Shown here one piece after another: positions 24,886 to 36,800 of a stretch of 64,000 nucleotides of DNA. The notes beneath the pieces were generated by a model, which made no database searches, had not been told where the DNA came from, and worked only from the letters and a program-made list of their open reading frames with translations. The position numbers were made by a program, and so were the translations under genes. Origin of the DNA: Lycocorax pyrrhopterus obiensis (taxonomy: Eukaryota > Chordata > Aves > Passeriformes > Paradisaeidae); contig JACSVZ010000037.1 in the NCBI GenBank assembly GCA_014706295.1, forward strand, positions 4,402,001 to 4,466,000, written 5' to 3'. Within the stretch, counting starts at the first letter, position 1, and every line of letters starts with the position of its first letter.

Positions 24886-25817
24886 TCTCCTCAGTGACAT
24901 TGCATCTCTAGAGCTGCAAAGTCATTGCTGTGTTTCTCGGTGTAAGCGCTAAATGTGTCTTTTCTCTTAAAAACAACTTTATTTTGAATAAGTAAGCATG
25001 AGCAAAGGGACTTTTTGTCCTGGCTGCAGTGGTTTGAATGGGCACTGAGTAGAGAAGGCCAGAACAGGACCTGCTCTTCAGAGGTGGAGGTTGCAGGAGG
25101 CAGAACACAAACCCCAGGCTGTCACCTGGCCACAGACACAGCCACAGTGAGGCAGCATCTAGAGTGGCTCACATCAATCTGAGGACTAAACTTCTTCCCC
25201 AGAGTTGTTTTATCACACCAGTCTCCCAGTAGCCATTAGAACCCAGTTCAGTAGTGGTGCACAAGCCATTAAGTGAAAGAAGAGCCTGGGACTGCCAGTG
25301 GTCGTGTTTGTCCCTGAGCTGCTCTGACAATGTTGACATGAAGCCATGCCAAGACAGCCCAGCACTGTTTGAGCAAAGTCCCAAACAGGACGTTGGAAGC
25401 AGGATCCAACGTGCAGGCACGTGTGCTCCGTGTGCAGGCACGTGTGTTCCTTTGTGGGCAGCTCTGAGATCTGTATGAAAATGGGTTTCAGATTCCCTGT
25501 GCAAAGGCACTGACAGCCCCTCGTTAACTGAGCTGTGGAACAGTGCACGTGCTGCCCAAAGACCTTCAGCACGCACTGCCTTCCACTTCTGGTGCAGAAG
25601 GAGGCTGCAGCCTTGTCAAAAACCCAAATTACTGCCTTGATTCAGATCCTGGAGGGGAGGAGAGCCTGTTGGGTGGAGGATCCAGGCAGAAGCCCCTGGC
25701 TCTTCAGCCAGGGGAAAGCAGGTACCTTGTGTTGTGTTTTGCAGTGCTACAACATGGATTGATTTTGGTTTTTATTCCTGATCTCTAGTGTTCCTGGCTC
25801 TGCCTCTTCTCCCCAAG

Positions 25818-26444
25818 ATGCTGGGAAGGGTCCTGTGCACGGTGTTGTTCGTGGGAGCCTTCCCATCCCCAGCTGAAGCATCCCAGGGCCACATCTCCGT
25901 GGTCTTGCTGGGAGCCACGGGTGATTTGGCCAAGAAGTATTTGTGGCAGGGTCTATTCCAGCTCTACATGGACCAAGTGAGCAGTGGCCACAGCTTCACG
26001 TTCCATGGGGCTGCCCTGGCAGCGCTGGAGCCCGGGCAGAGGCTGATGTTTGACGTGCTGAAGAAGCTGTCCTGTCCCCCGGACGAGGCTCCCAACAGGT
26101 GTGCTGTGCTCAAGGACCAGTTCCTGAAGCTGAGCCAGTACCACCAGCTAAAGACTGCCGAAAACTACACAGCTCTGAGCAGAGAGATTGAGACCCTGCT
26201 TCGCCACGAGGGGCTGAAGGAGGCTGGGAGGATCTTCTACTTCTCAGTGCCGCCGTTTGCCTACACAGAGATCGCCCGGCACATCAACAGCAGCTGCCGG
26301 CCGCCCGCCGGGGCCTGGCTGCGCGTGGTGCTGGAGAAGCCCTTTGGCCACGACCTGCAGTCGGCCCAGCAGCTGGCAGCAGAGCTGGCAGGCTTCTTCA
26401 GGGAGGAGGAGATGTACCGGGTGGACCATTACCTGGGCAAGCAG
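25818..26444 (+). CDS. H6PD: H6PD coding exon 1 (exon 2 of the transcript)
   Basis: Codes residues 1-209: the signal peptide, the NADP-binding Rossmann fold and the DHYLGK active site. The acceptor AG is at 25787-25788, so the exon begins at 25789. The donor GTGAGC starts at 26445. It ends on a complete codon (phase 0). Confidence 0.97.
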
Positions 26445-29400
26445 GTGAGCAGTGCACAGCCCCTGCCAGCCTGAGGGGCTCAGTGCCTGGGAGACTCTTG
26501 GGGGTCAGTTCTGCATCTGATGAGAGCGTTGTTCCCCTCCCAAATCCAGGCAGAGCCTCTCAGTGTGATCCAGAGCTTTCATTTGCTCCTGGAATCCTGT
26601 CCTGTGTCTCTGTCCTGTGCTGCTGTCCGTCCTCTGAGAGCACAGAGGGAACGTGCAGACCAGAGCAGGGTTTCCTCCTGTTGGAGTGATGAGGGTCCCT
26701 TCTGCAGAGCGGGGCTGGGCTGTAGGGCTGGGCTCTGTGTGCCTGGAGCAGAGATGCAGAACTCCTCTGGTGTCCTGCCCAAGGTCAGGGCTTTGGTTTC
26801 GCTGAGTAAGCAGCACCTGTCCTCTCACGGCTCCACATCTCATTACACACAGGGCTCTGCTTAGCCATGGCTTCTGAAAGCACAGTGCCTTCATTTGATA
26901 TGATAAGGAGCTGATGGGATGGTGGTTCTGTGGGATGCTTAGGGGGAGGTTTCTTCCTGCCCCGTGCTCCACTCCGGGCTGGAAGGATGTGGAGCTGCAC
27001 TGCCCCAGAGGGAACGTGCTCAAGGACATGCCAGCCTTGTGTCACAGGAATGTGATGCCACACTTTAAAGGCAGCCTGCTCCAGCCACGGCACTGGACAG
27101 GTTTTACTCACAAGTTGCATGTCCAGCTGCAAGGAGAGCATCTCCGCTAAGAGGGGCAATTTCTTCTGTTTCGTTTTTGGGGGTTTATTTTGTCTCCCAA
27201 AAGAGCAGATGGCTTTAGTGGTGTAAGCACCTGAACTGATGTGTTTCAGCACTTTGGAACCTTGCATTAGTCCCAGGATGGTCTGACTCAGCCCTTTGTC
27301 CTCTGACAGATATAAACTGAGTACTCTGCAGTTTGTAGTTCAGCCTTTTCACATGAAACCTCAAAATGCCTCAGAAAGACCTTTAATGTCTGCTCTGGAC
27401 AGTCACTGGTGACCCCACTGTGCATCACTGCAGGCTCTCCTGCTGCTTTTCTCTTCTCTGACCCACTCTGCTCTGCTGCCTGTCCGCTGGATGGGGCAGT
27501 GAGGCAGAGGCACTGTGGGAATCTGCTGAGTTTTTATTGGTTCTTTGATTTTTTCCCTTCACAGGCTGTAGCCCATATTCTGCCTTTTCGGGATCAGAAC
27601 CGACAGTTTCTGGACCCAATTTGGAACCAACATCATGTGGAAAGAGTGGAGGTTGTCTTGAAGGAGACTGTGGATGCTAAAGGTTGGTGAGGCGAGTGTG
27701 CAGGGTGAGTGAGTGAGTGGGAAGGAGAACTGGCAGGTTCATTACTTGGGAGGTGGCCCTTGAGGTGGTGCTGGTACAGAAATAATAAAGGAACAGGTGA
27801 ATGGTGTGTTGCTCCCTGGAAACAGAGAGGGACTGTCCTCCACTTCCTGTGCTGACTTCCAGGTAGTGTTGCTGCCTCTGAGAAAAAAATCCATTTGCAG
27901 TTCATCTGGGAGCAGGGGCAGAACCCCCTCACCTTTTTCTGCTGCAGAACTCTGAGGGCATTGCTGGCCTTTCTATGCCAATTCTTGGTAAGCAGCACTA
28001 GATTTGGAACTGATGCAGTCAAAGGCCACTTCAGCTCAGTGCAGCAGTAATCTGGTTGTTGTAACAACAACCCTTTGTGTTGCTGTCCTGTCAGACACCA
28101 GGCTCACCCTGAGCGCGCCTTTGTGCTGCTCTTTGGGAGGTGCTCGTGCATCTCCTGCCTGGATGTTTCTGGTCCCTGGGTCGGTCTGGGTTTGTGTGCC
28201 TGGTTCTTTCCCTGCCTCTCTGTAGCAGGAAGAGCGCTGCAGAGACAGTCCCAGCCCGGAGTGGCAGCGTGGGTCTCCTGCTGAAGGACACGGCTGCACT
28301 GCCTCCCTGCAATGCTGCAGCATCCCCTCTGCAGTGCTCAGCACAAAGCTCCCGGCTGGGCTGCCACCCGCAGCACTTCTGGGCACGGCAGGTGCCCTGG
28401 GCTCTGCACCATCAGGGTTGCTCCCTCACTCACTTTGCCTCCCTCCCCCAGCCACCACCAGCTCAATTAATGCAATTTTATCAAACTTGGAGAAGTCTTT
28501 GGTTTGGCAGCTCAAAGCTCACCTGAGCCTGTTTGTGGGAGAGGGATGCACTACAGAGATTCAGGGAGAACAGTGTTGTCTGTGCACAGCCCCAGCTACT
28601 CCCTGTGCCCTCCCCTCTCTGAACAACTTTGTAATTTTTCATTTGATGTCTTTTTTCCTCTGTGCAGCTTCAGCTGGCAGCCCGGCTCCCAGCAAGTCCG
28701 CAGCATTGATTCCATTAATGAGTGTGCCTTTGGATTAGAGCAGGGGAGATAAATTATCAGTCAATAGGGGAAGCCTGTGGTCGTGATGCAGCCTGCTGCT
28801 GGTGACACACAGCCTTGAGTCACTCCAGAAGTGCATTGTCCTTCTCCCACTGTTCCCACCTGCTTAAGAAGCCAGGCAGGGAAAGGGAAGCATGGCTTTG
28901 TGCACGAAATTTTGTCTCCCGAGGGTATGGCTCAGCCAGAGCCTTCTGAGGACAGGAAAACCATCTAGTCCTGCTACAAGCAGTGACAGCTTCCACTGGG
29001 ACAGGTTGCCCAAAGCTCTGTCCAGCCAGACCTTGAACACATCCAGTGGTGGGACATCCACAGCTTCCCTGAGCTCGATTGCTTCAGGTTAATTGTTGGG
29101 TGGGGAGGAGAGGAGCGTGGAGCTTTGTTCTCCCTGGCACCCACGCTATAATGCAGACAAGGGAACCACATCACCTGAGCAGCATTTTGCCTCCTCGCTG
29201 TGCCCAGGCCGCACCAGCTTCTACGAGCAGTACGGGGTCATCCGGGACGTGCTGCAGAACCACCTCACCGAGGCCCTCATGTTCCTGATCATGGAGCTCC
29301 CCGCCAACGTGAGCAGTGCCCGCGAGGTGGTGCAGCACAAGCTGCAGGCGTTCCAGTCGCTGTGGGGCCTGGAGAGGAGCAGTGCCGTGCTGGGGCAGTA

Positions 29401-31140
29401 CCAGGCCTACGACAGCCACGTGCAGGAGGAGCTGCAGGAGGCACAGGGCTACGTCAGCACCACACCAACCTTTGCAGGTGAGAGTTTGGGCTGGGCCCTG
29501 GCAAGGGGAGCTGTCAGAGCTGAGGAGAGCAGGAGATGCGAGTCCTTGCATGCAGTACCAGCTGCATGGCTCTGGACCTCACTGCTGACTCAGGGATGTG
29601 TCCAGGCGTCCACTGACGTGGTAACTCGGAGCTGGACAGGATAACGCTGTTGTCATGTCAGTTGACTAATGATCCAGGATTTCTGGGAGCTGAGGAGGGA
29701 GAGTAATGGGAGGGAGATGGAGACCCCTGGGAGCGCCTGCTGTCCAGGTGTGGGGTGGTAGCTGGGATCTCTGTCGTTCCAGGAGTGCTGATCCGCAGCG
29801 ACAGCCTGCGCTGGGAAGGGGTCCCGTTCCTCCTCACCTCCGGGAAGGCTCTGGATGAGCGGGTGGGTTACGCCCGGGTGCTCTTCAAGAACAGGGCCTA
29901 CTGCACTCAGAGTGGCGCTCTGAGGGATGCAGGGCACAGCCAGTGTAAACCCAAGCAGATCATCTTCCACTTCGGGCACGGTGCACTCAACACCCCTGCG
30001 GTGCTGGTGAGCAGGAACCTCTTCCAGCCTGTCATGCCCAAAGACAGTTGGAAAGAAGCAGAGGCTCAGTCAGACCTGCACGTCTTTGGACAGCCACTGT
30101 CTGATTTCTACATGTACAGCCCTGTGAAAGAGAGAGATGCGTATTCTGTCCTCATCTCCCACATCTACCACGGCAGGAAGGATTTCTTCATCACCACGGA
30201 GAACCTGCTGGCCTCCTGGGCCTTCTGGACACCTCTGCTGGACAGCACCTCCCGCCAGCCCCCGCGCCTCTACCCCGGGGGTGTGGAGAACCAGCACCTC
30301 CTGGACTTTGAGATGGTGAGTGGGGGAGTGGCGTTCACCCTGGCAGAGCCAGCGGAGCTGCTGAACCCCAGCGGGCAGATGCCAAGTGATTTCAGGGCAA
30401 TCCAGTCCAAATTTCGGCAAAGTCCCCTGGTCTCCGCGTGGGCTGAGGACCTGATTTCCCAGCTGGCGTCCGACATGGAGGAGGCAGCAGTGAGGAGCGT
30501 GGCTCGCTCTGGGCAGTTCCACCTGGCCCTGTCGGGCGGCTCCAGCCCCGTGGTGCTGTTCCAGCGGCTGGCAAGGCACCACTACGGCTTCCCCTGGAAG
30601 CACACCCACGTCTGGCTGGTGGACGAGCGCTGCGTGCCCCTGACCGACAGCGAGTCCAACTTCCTGGGCCTGCACAGGCACCTCCTGCAGCGCGTCAGGG
30701 TGCCCTACTTCAACATCCACCCCATGCCCGTGCACCTCCACCGGCGCCTCTGCGTGGAGGAGGACAGGGGCGCCGAGCTCTACGCCAAGGACATCGTGGC
30801 CCTGGTGGCCAACGCCAGCTTCGACCTGGTGCTGCTGGGGGTGGGCACGGACGGGCACACGGCCTCGCTCTTCCCCCGCTCCGAGAACGGCCTGGAAGGG
30901 GCTCCCACCGTGGTGCTGACCGAGAGCCCTGTCAAACCTCACCAGAGGATGAGCCTCAGCCTGCCCCTCATCAACAGGGCCAGGCAGGTGTTTGTCCTGG
31001 TTTTGGGGAAGGGCAAGCACGACATCACCACCCTGCTCAGCAGAGTGGGCCACGAGCCCAGGAAGTGGCCAATCTCAGGCGTCAGCCCCAGCTCTGGCCA
31101 GCTGGTCTGGTACATGGATTATGAAGCTCTGCTTGGGTGA
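25818..31140 (+). CDS. H6PD: Hexose-6-phosphate dehydrogenase / 6-phosphogluconolactonase (GDH/6PGL), 4 coding exons
   Basis: Bifunctional ER-lumen enzyme. It oxidises glucose-6-phosphate (and other hexose-6-phosphates) to the lactone with NADP+, then hydrolyses the lactone to 6-phosphogluconate. Its NADPH supports 11-beta-HSD1 reductase activity. Coding exons 25818-26444, 27565-27682, 29208-29477 and 29783-31140 all have AG/GT borders. They join in frame to 790 aa, against 791 in human. An N-terminal hydrophobic signal (about residues 1-21) precedes the Rossmann motif GATGDLAKK (32-40). The dehydrogenase active-site signature RVDHYLGKQ spans 201-209, and His204 is expected to bind substrate. 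The lactonase domain starts at about 540 and has ALSGGSSP (587-594), WLVDERCVP (616-624) and the GTDGHTASLFP block (from 693). Asn-X-Ser/Thr sites (NYT, NSS, NVS, NAS) suit a luminal glycoprotein, and there is no KDEL end. No frameshift or missing key residue was seen. The ATG at 25818 has A at -3 and lies 29 nt after the exon's acceptor. Confidence 0.98.
27565..27682 (+). CDS. H6PD: H6PD coding exon 2
   Basis: 118-nt exon coding residues 210-248 plus one base of codon 249, from AVAHILPF to ETVDAK. The acceptor is CTTCACAG. The donor is G/GTTGGT, which is weaker than consensus. The peptide matches the human protein closely. Confidence 0.95.
28955..29088 (-). mobile_element. CR1 retroposon fragment in H6PD intron
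   Basis: The + strand shows CTTCCACTGGGACAGGTTGC, CCAAAGCTCTGTCCAGCCAG, ACCTTGAACACATCCAGTGG and GGGACATCCACAGCTTCCCT. This is the internal part of the CR1 3' UTR in reverse orientation. The terminal repeat half is degraded. It ends about 120 bp before coding exon 3. Confidence 0.85.
29208..29477 (+). CDS. H6PD: H6PD coding exon 3
   Basis: 270-nt exon coding the second and third bases of codon 249 through the first base of codon 339. It reads RTSFYEQYGVIRDVLQNHL onward. The acceptor is TGTGCCCAG and the donor is GCAG/GTGAGA. It covers part of the C-terminal dehydrogenase domain. Confidence 0.96.
29783..31140 (+). CDS. H6PD: H6PD coding exon 4 (terminal)
   Basis: Large final coding exon, residues 339-790, with the rest of the dehydrogenase domain, a linker and the whole 6-phosphogluconolactonase domain. 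The acceptor is TCGTTCCAG. The protein ends in YMDYEALLG, close to the human YMDYDAFLG, before TGA at 31138-31140. Confidence 0.97.
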
Positions 31141-32310
31141 TGCCTTCACAGTGTCCCTCCTCCCTTGTCTGCGTGGCCTTGACAGCCTGGATTTTCCTAC
31201 ACAGTGTCCATGTTCCTCTGCTGCCAGCAGCAGCTTCACCCCTGACACCTCCAACCTTCTGGGAGATCTGTGGCCTGCAGCGCCTCTGACATTGAGCCTG
31301 GAGGGAGCTGGGCTCAGTGTCCAGGGCTCAGGAGGAGCCAAGAGCCCAGAGCAGCATTTCTGGCTCTGCTCTGGGTTCTGACCAAGACTTTGGACAAATG
31401 ACCTCACCTTGATGTGCCTCAGTTTTCCTGTCAGGCCTTTGTTCTTACTGGCATGTAACTACCTCACAGGCACTACAGGAGACTTGTTAAATCAACTGCC
31501 TGCCAAATTCTTTTAAATTTTATGTAATTCTCAGGCTAAAAGACAATAATAACACGTTCATCCCCTGCCCTGCTCAGTCTGGCTGGGCCAGAGTCGTTGT
31601 CTCAGTGAAATGATGGTTGTGTGCCCCTGGATCCGTAACCTTGTCCATGCAGCCCATCCTGGTGTGAGCCAGGCTCTGGCTGTGGCTGTGCTTTCCTGGG
31701 AGCACAGACACCCGCTGGCTTTCGTGGCAAGTGGCCCCTAAATGCTGACACGGATTTGTGAGCTCGCTGCAGTCCTGAGCCTTTGCAAACTGCCCAGCAG
31801 CAGAGGCTGAGCCTGTGAGCAGTAATTAGCTGCGTTCATTAAGTGGATGGCTGACACCGCGGGGGATGGGGCAGGAAGACAAACTGCTTTTCAGGCTGTT
31901 AAAATAATGGGGACAGGGTGAGGAATATGGCAGCTCAGAGAGCTGTTGTTTGCCAGCAGTGCAATAATTATTGAGGGAAAAGCTTGGTGCTCAGAGGAGT
32001 TGTTGGGTTTAGCTAGGAAAGAAATGTTTTCTTTAACTGTCTCATTCTCTGAAATGAGCTCTTCTCTCCTCAGAACAGAAACTTGCAGCATCATTTGGTG
32101 GCTTGTAAAGTTTCTGTGGGAGGCAGCTTTGTGAAGTGCCCACACATCTGTCAGTGCTGCACACACTGAGGGGGTTGCAGGGTTTGCAGGAGGTGCTGGT
32201 GCTGTTTGAGCTCATGGACACTGACTTAGGGGGGAGGGAATTGTCTCTGTGCACAGCCTGTGGGCACATGGGACTGGCAGATTCACCTCTGACAGGACAA
32301 CAGAAAGTGC

Positions 32311-32380
32311 TCGTGGAAATGTACAGAAATGTGCAGAAATGTACAGAAATTTACAGAAATGTACAGAAATTTATAGAAAC
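32311..32380. repeat. 10-bp tandem repeat in the H6PD 3' UTR
   Basis: Seven units in perfect 10-bp register, consensus GTACAGAAAT, with outer copies diverged (TCGTGGAAAT and TTATAGAAAC). Confidence 0.95.
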
Positions 32381-33833
32381 GTGTGGTTCTGCTGCTCACA
32401 GGGAGCGTTGGAGACACCCAGTCCTGCCCAGAGACCCCACTCTCCCCTTCCTAATTCTCTGATTTTCACCTTCCCAGAACACTGCCACGCACAAAGGGGT
32501 GTCCTCTGCTTCCAGGACATCCCCAAATGCTCTGATGGGTTATTTACCTTTGGGGCAGTGCCTTACCTGGGCAGGTTTGCCAGCTGGCATGGCTGGTTAT
32601 CCCCTTTTGTGGGTGTCTGTGGGTGTTTGCTCCAGGTGTGCCCTGGTCACAGGCAGGGTTAGCCCCCAGCTCCAATCCAGAGAGAGCAGGAGGGTGGTGA
32701 ACACTGCAGGCTCCTGTGGCCAGGATTCTCTGGGATAACCCTCTCTGTGGCTGTGTCCTGGCAAACACTGGCTCCAGAATCCACCACAGTGGTTGGAACA
32801 GCTGTGGAGAGCAAGGTGGTTTAGGTCTGGCACGTCCATGAATTCAAACGTAATTTCTTTTCTTTTTTAACAAAAATGTCCGCGTTAACTTCATTCCAGT
32901 TCTTTGGTATTTGGTGTGAGGGAACAAGTTTTAATTAAAAATTGACCTATGTGAGAGTAACTATACTGTTATAAACCAGAGTTTATTCCTGTCTCACAGG
33001 TGATTGTGGCATTGGAGTTTTCTTATTTTTGCACACTTTCTTGTTAATAGGTGGCTGGCACCTCTTGAAACAAACACTGAGAGGTTTATCTGCACTTTTG
33101 AGTAAGCACATGGGGTTTTTCCCAGGGAGCTGCTGTCCTTTGCAGCTGAAAATAGGGTTTATTTGTGAAGTCTCTATCTAGTGGGTCACCCCAAAATTCA
33201 TCCTAGATTTTATTAAAATCCATTAAAAGTTTCCGCGTGTTTTCCTTGGTGAATGGAGCTGTCTGGGTTGTTTGGGGGATTTTTTAGAACTGTGGGGGTT
33301 TTTTCACACAGACAATTCCTGTTAAACTCTTTAATACTTAGCATTTGCTACATGAAAACCAAATATTTTGGAATATACAAAATTTATGACTGGAAAGAGA
33401 GAGACTGGGTGGGAAAAAGGGTTAAATGAGCAACAAATCTGATGAGGAGGAATGGTAGCAATCCACTGGGCTGTAGGCCAAAGAAGCAGGGCTATTTTTA
33501 TTTTGTGAAAGTTATTAATAGAAGGTGTGCACCTTCTTGAGAGCTTGTATTAACCTTTCTTTGCAAAGGCAGCTCCATGGAGTGACTTCTTACACTCTGT
33601 TTCTCCCGTAACTGATTATTGATACCAATTTTTATTAATTTTTTTAATGTCAAGTGCATTCCTACAATTCAATGGTATGATTATTTATATGTCTTACAGA
33701 AAACTAACACTGGAAATAATTCATTTTTCACGTCAACTTTTATAAATCAAATTGTAACATCTTTTCTTCCCATGAGTAAAGTTTTGTGATTCTTTTCATG
33801 TTGTTTAATGAATGAAGAATTATATTTATAAAA

Positions 33834-33839
33834 AATAAA
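33834..33839 (+). terminator. H6PD: Polyadenylation signal AATAAA, probably H6PD
   Basis: Canonical AATAAA in an AT-rich tract, with T/GT-rich sequence 20-60 bp downstream. Confidence 0.5.
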
Positions 33840-33859
33840 TAGTTTTTAATAAGAAGTGT

Positions 33860-36800
33860 CTTTTAATTTCTTCCAGAGATGGGTGGTCTTTCCCTGTCCT
33901 GCTGGTGAGTGAAGTTTTAGGGTTTTAGTTGTGCAAAGTGGACAATGTCACTGCAGTATTAAATGTTCACTCTGACTCTTGCTTTTTTTTTTGGTGTCTC
34001 ATCCAGACAAGGCCAGGACTTTTCAAAACAAGGAGCAGCCAAAGCCCTTTTAAGGTGAGAAGATGGAACCACCCAATGCTGTGCAGGGTCCTGGAATGGC
34101 CAGGCCTCAGGAAAGCCTCCCCTGATCCACATTTACTCCCTGAGTTGCATTTCCATGGATACTGTCACCATAGTGCAGAGCTGCTTAATAACACAGAGTT
34201 TGTAGAAGTGCATTTTTAACTACAGTCTGTCAGTCTGTGAGCTGGGAGGGCGCAGCTGAACTTCCAGCAGGAGCTGTGCTGTGACTCGGGCTGGCAGGGC
34301 CCTGTGGAAGGTCCCAGAGCCGAGTCCTGTTCTCCACTCCAGCTGATTCCCAAGTGCTCCTGCCCAGACCCGAAGGAAAATCCCACCTGACACCTCCATC
34401 CCCCGGAGAGAGCAGGCACAGCGTGCCTGGGGAAGGGGAGGAGGAGCGCAGCAGTTTCATCCCAGTGCCCCAGGGGAAGACTTCATTTTCCTGGCAAGGG
34501 GAGGGTGGGAGGACTTAGATCAGATGTTTCCTTGCTGCAGTCCTGCTGATTCACAAGTGCTGGTTTCCCTGGCTGCAGCTGGAAGGGCTCTGCCCCTCGC
34601 AGACCTGGTTTGCAGGGGGTTCTTGGGCACTGGTGAAGCACCGGGGGCTTTTCGGCAGCCAAACCCTCTCCGGAGGCTTCAACAGCACCGGGATCAGTGA
34701 TGCCCCCCAGACGCAGGGAGCAGGGGCAGAGGTGGTAAAAGGAGCAAAACTTTCAGTGTCTTAACGCTTTTTTAAAACAAATGTTTTAGTGCTCTGCTGC
34801 TGCTTTGTGCACAGCTCAGGGCAGTCCTTAGCAGGATTTGTACCTCCAGATTCATTGCCTGCCTTAGCAGGGATGTGGTTTATTGCCTTCCTCTCCCCGA
34901 AAAAATGTGATCGAAAATGTGACCAATTGCCTAAAAAGGGGCAAGAGAGGAGAGGGAGCGGAGGTGAGCCCATTTCAGGCGCCGAGGCCTTTCGAGCGGC
35001 CCCCGGCGCGGCCCGGCCCCCGGCGCGGCCCGGCCCCGCAGCGCCGGCCCTTTCCGCGGCTCCTCCCGGAGCGCTCCCCGGTGCGGAGCAGCTCTGGAGA
35101 CTGCTCTGCCAGCAGCAGAGGGTGCTGCTTGCCCGTGCTGCAGGAGCTGCTGGGAGCCGCTTTTCGCAGCCCTGTCCTGCCAGAGGAGCGTTTTCCAGAG
35201 GCCCGGAGCAGCACGGCTGTGTCTGACAGCAGTGGTGATGGAGATGAGCAGGGGCTCCCGGGACACGGCGAGCTCCCTGCCCAGCTGCTCTCCCGGGAGC
35301 TGCTCCACAGCTGCTGTTCCTCTATCGTCCTGGTTGCTACCATTTTCCATCGGTGGCCATCCCTCAAAAAGGCAAGGAACTCATTTCTGCTTTCCCACTC
35401 CTAGTGGCCGCCATGCCCAGGCTGTGACCATGTGCTCAGCTCCCCACGGGCACAGCTGGCACAAGCGGTGTTGGATGTGGCCTCTTCCCGCAGCTGCAGG
35501 ACCCGTGTCAGCCAGGAAATCGCTGTGATTTCGAGGGGTGCTCCCCTCGTGAAGAGGGAGCCATGTACAGATACCTCAGAGCTAACTGGGCAGTCAGCTG
35601 GGGATGTAAGGGTTTCTCTAAAAAGAACAGGGAGTAAATTCTGCATCCAAGTGCTCCCGTTACAAGAAGAGACTAAAAAGAAGATGACTACTTCTTCTTT
35701 TTCTTGCAAAGTGCCCCTGGGGGATGCCTCTTTATTCTCTTCCATCCCACTCTCTTTTACTCCCTTTTCCACCCCATCTTCCAGCTGAGGAGGGTTTGTT
35801 GATTGTCCTCTAGGCGGGCTTGGCAGGGTTTCTCCCTCGTGAGGCTGCTGTTTTCACAGCCTCTCTCTGTCCTGCAGCACACTGGGTTACTTTGGCTTCG
35901 TGGCTGCACATTACAGACGCTCATTGTTCACTATCTGTTGCATTGTCTCCCTCAATTCCCACAGGCACAGCCTGCATGCAGCACGTACATGTTTCCGGGC
36001 AGAGTGGTTGCTCTCTCTCTCCCCTGCTCTCCCCAGGGCACAGAAAGCTCCAGGCTTTCTGCCTGCCTGTCTCTGTACACCCCCTCCAAACGCAAGGCAA
36101 GAGGATCCCCTTCGTGGCTACGGTCCGCCAGCCTCCTGCTGCAAGGGCAGTGTCAGCCAGGCATAAAGCACATCCACAGAGTCTGTTCCAGCCTCAGAGT
36201 CCATGCTGGGATTTAAATTTTAAGGATTTAAATCTTTAACTTCAGACATTCAAAAGGGATGCAGTTTTCAGAAGATGGATGCTCATCCCCTTCCAGACCC
36301 CAGAGCTAATCTACAGTGCTGAATGCTGACCACAAGAAAGCAGGCATGCCAAGCCATTCCTCCTCCCACCTTCCTTTTAATAGTCTTAGCATAAATTCGC
36401 AAGGATGGGAACTGGAAAAGTCTCTGCTAATCCAGGCTCCATCCCCAGTCAGTTCTCCAAAAAGGTTTAGAGGGATTCCATCGCAGGCCATAAGCACTGG
36501 CCCTGGTCAGTCACCCCCCTCTGCCTCTGTTTGTCCTGTTGTTTATATAGGCAGTGTTCAAAGCAAGTGATTGAAGATCAGCAATTCCTGCTTCTTAAGG
36601 AAGCAAGAAAGTCAAATACTAAGGAAATAAAAGCAGACAAGATTCCATAGGAGCTGTGATCTCATCTGGCGAGAAGCCACCACAAAGCTGAGAAGTTCTG
36701 CTTCAGCACTTGTCACGTCTGGTTTCCTCCAGCTTCCCTGCTGCTCCCACACCTCCTCCACCCCACTTCTCCCTCCTGCTGTAAAGAGCAGGGGTCTCTC

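Larger units (their letters stand above)
31141..33860 (+). other. H6PD: H6PD 3' UTR (maximum extent)
   Basis: AT-rich non-coding sequence follows the stop codon. The first clear AATAAA I saw on the + strand lies at 33834-33839, with GT/T-rich sequence after it. A variant ATTAAA occurs near 33222. The UTR is therefore at most about 2.7 kb if the first canonical signal is used. The human gene also has a long 3' UTR. Confidence 0.5.

Noticed and set aside
25411..25450. Two-copy 20-22 bp repeat before the H6PD coding exon
   Set aside because: A single imperfect duplication (GTGCAGGCACGTGTG) with no sign of function.
25788..25817. Earlier GTG start for H6PD
   Set aside because: The in-frame GTG spans the acceptor AG, so it is not in the mRNA. 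The ATG at 25818 gives a proper signal peptide.
30070..31053. 327-codon minus-strand open frame opposite H6PD
   Set aside because: It is the antisense shadow of the GC-rich final coding exon of H6PD and has no independent motif.
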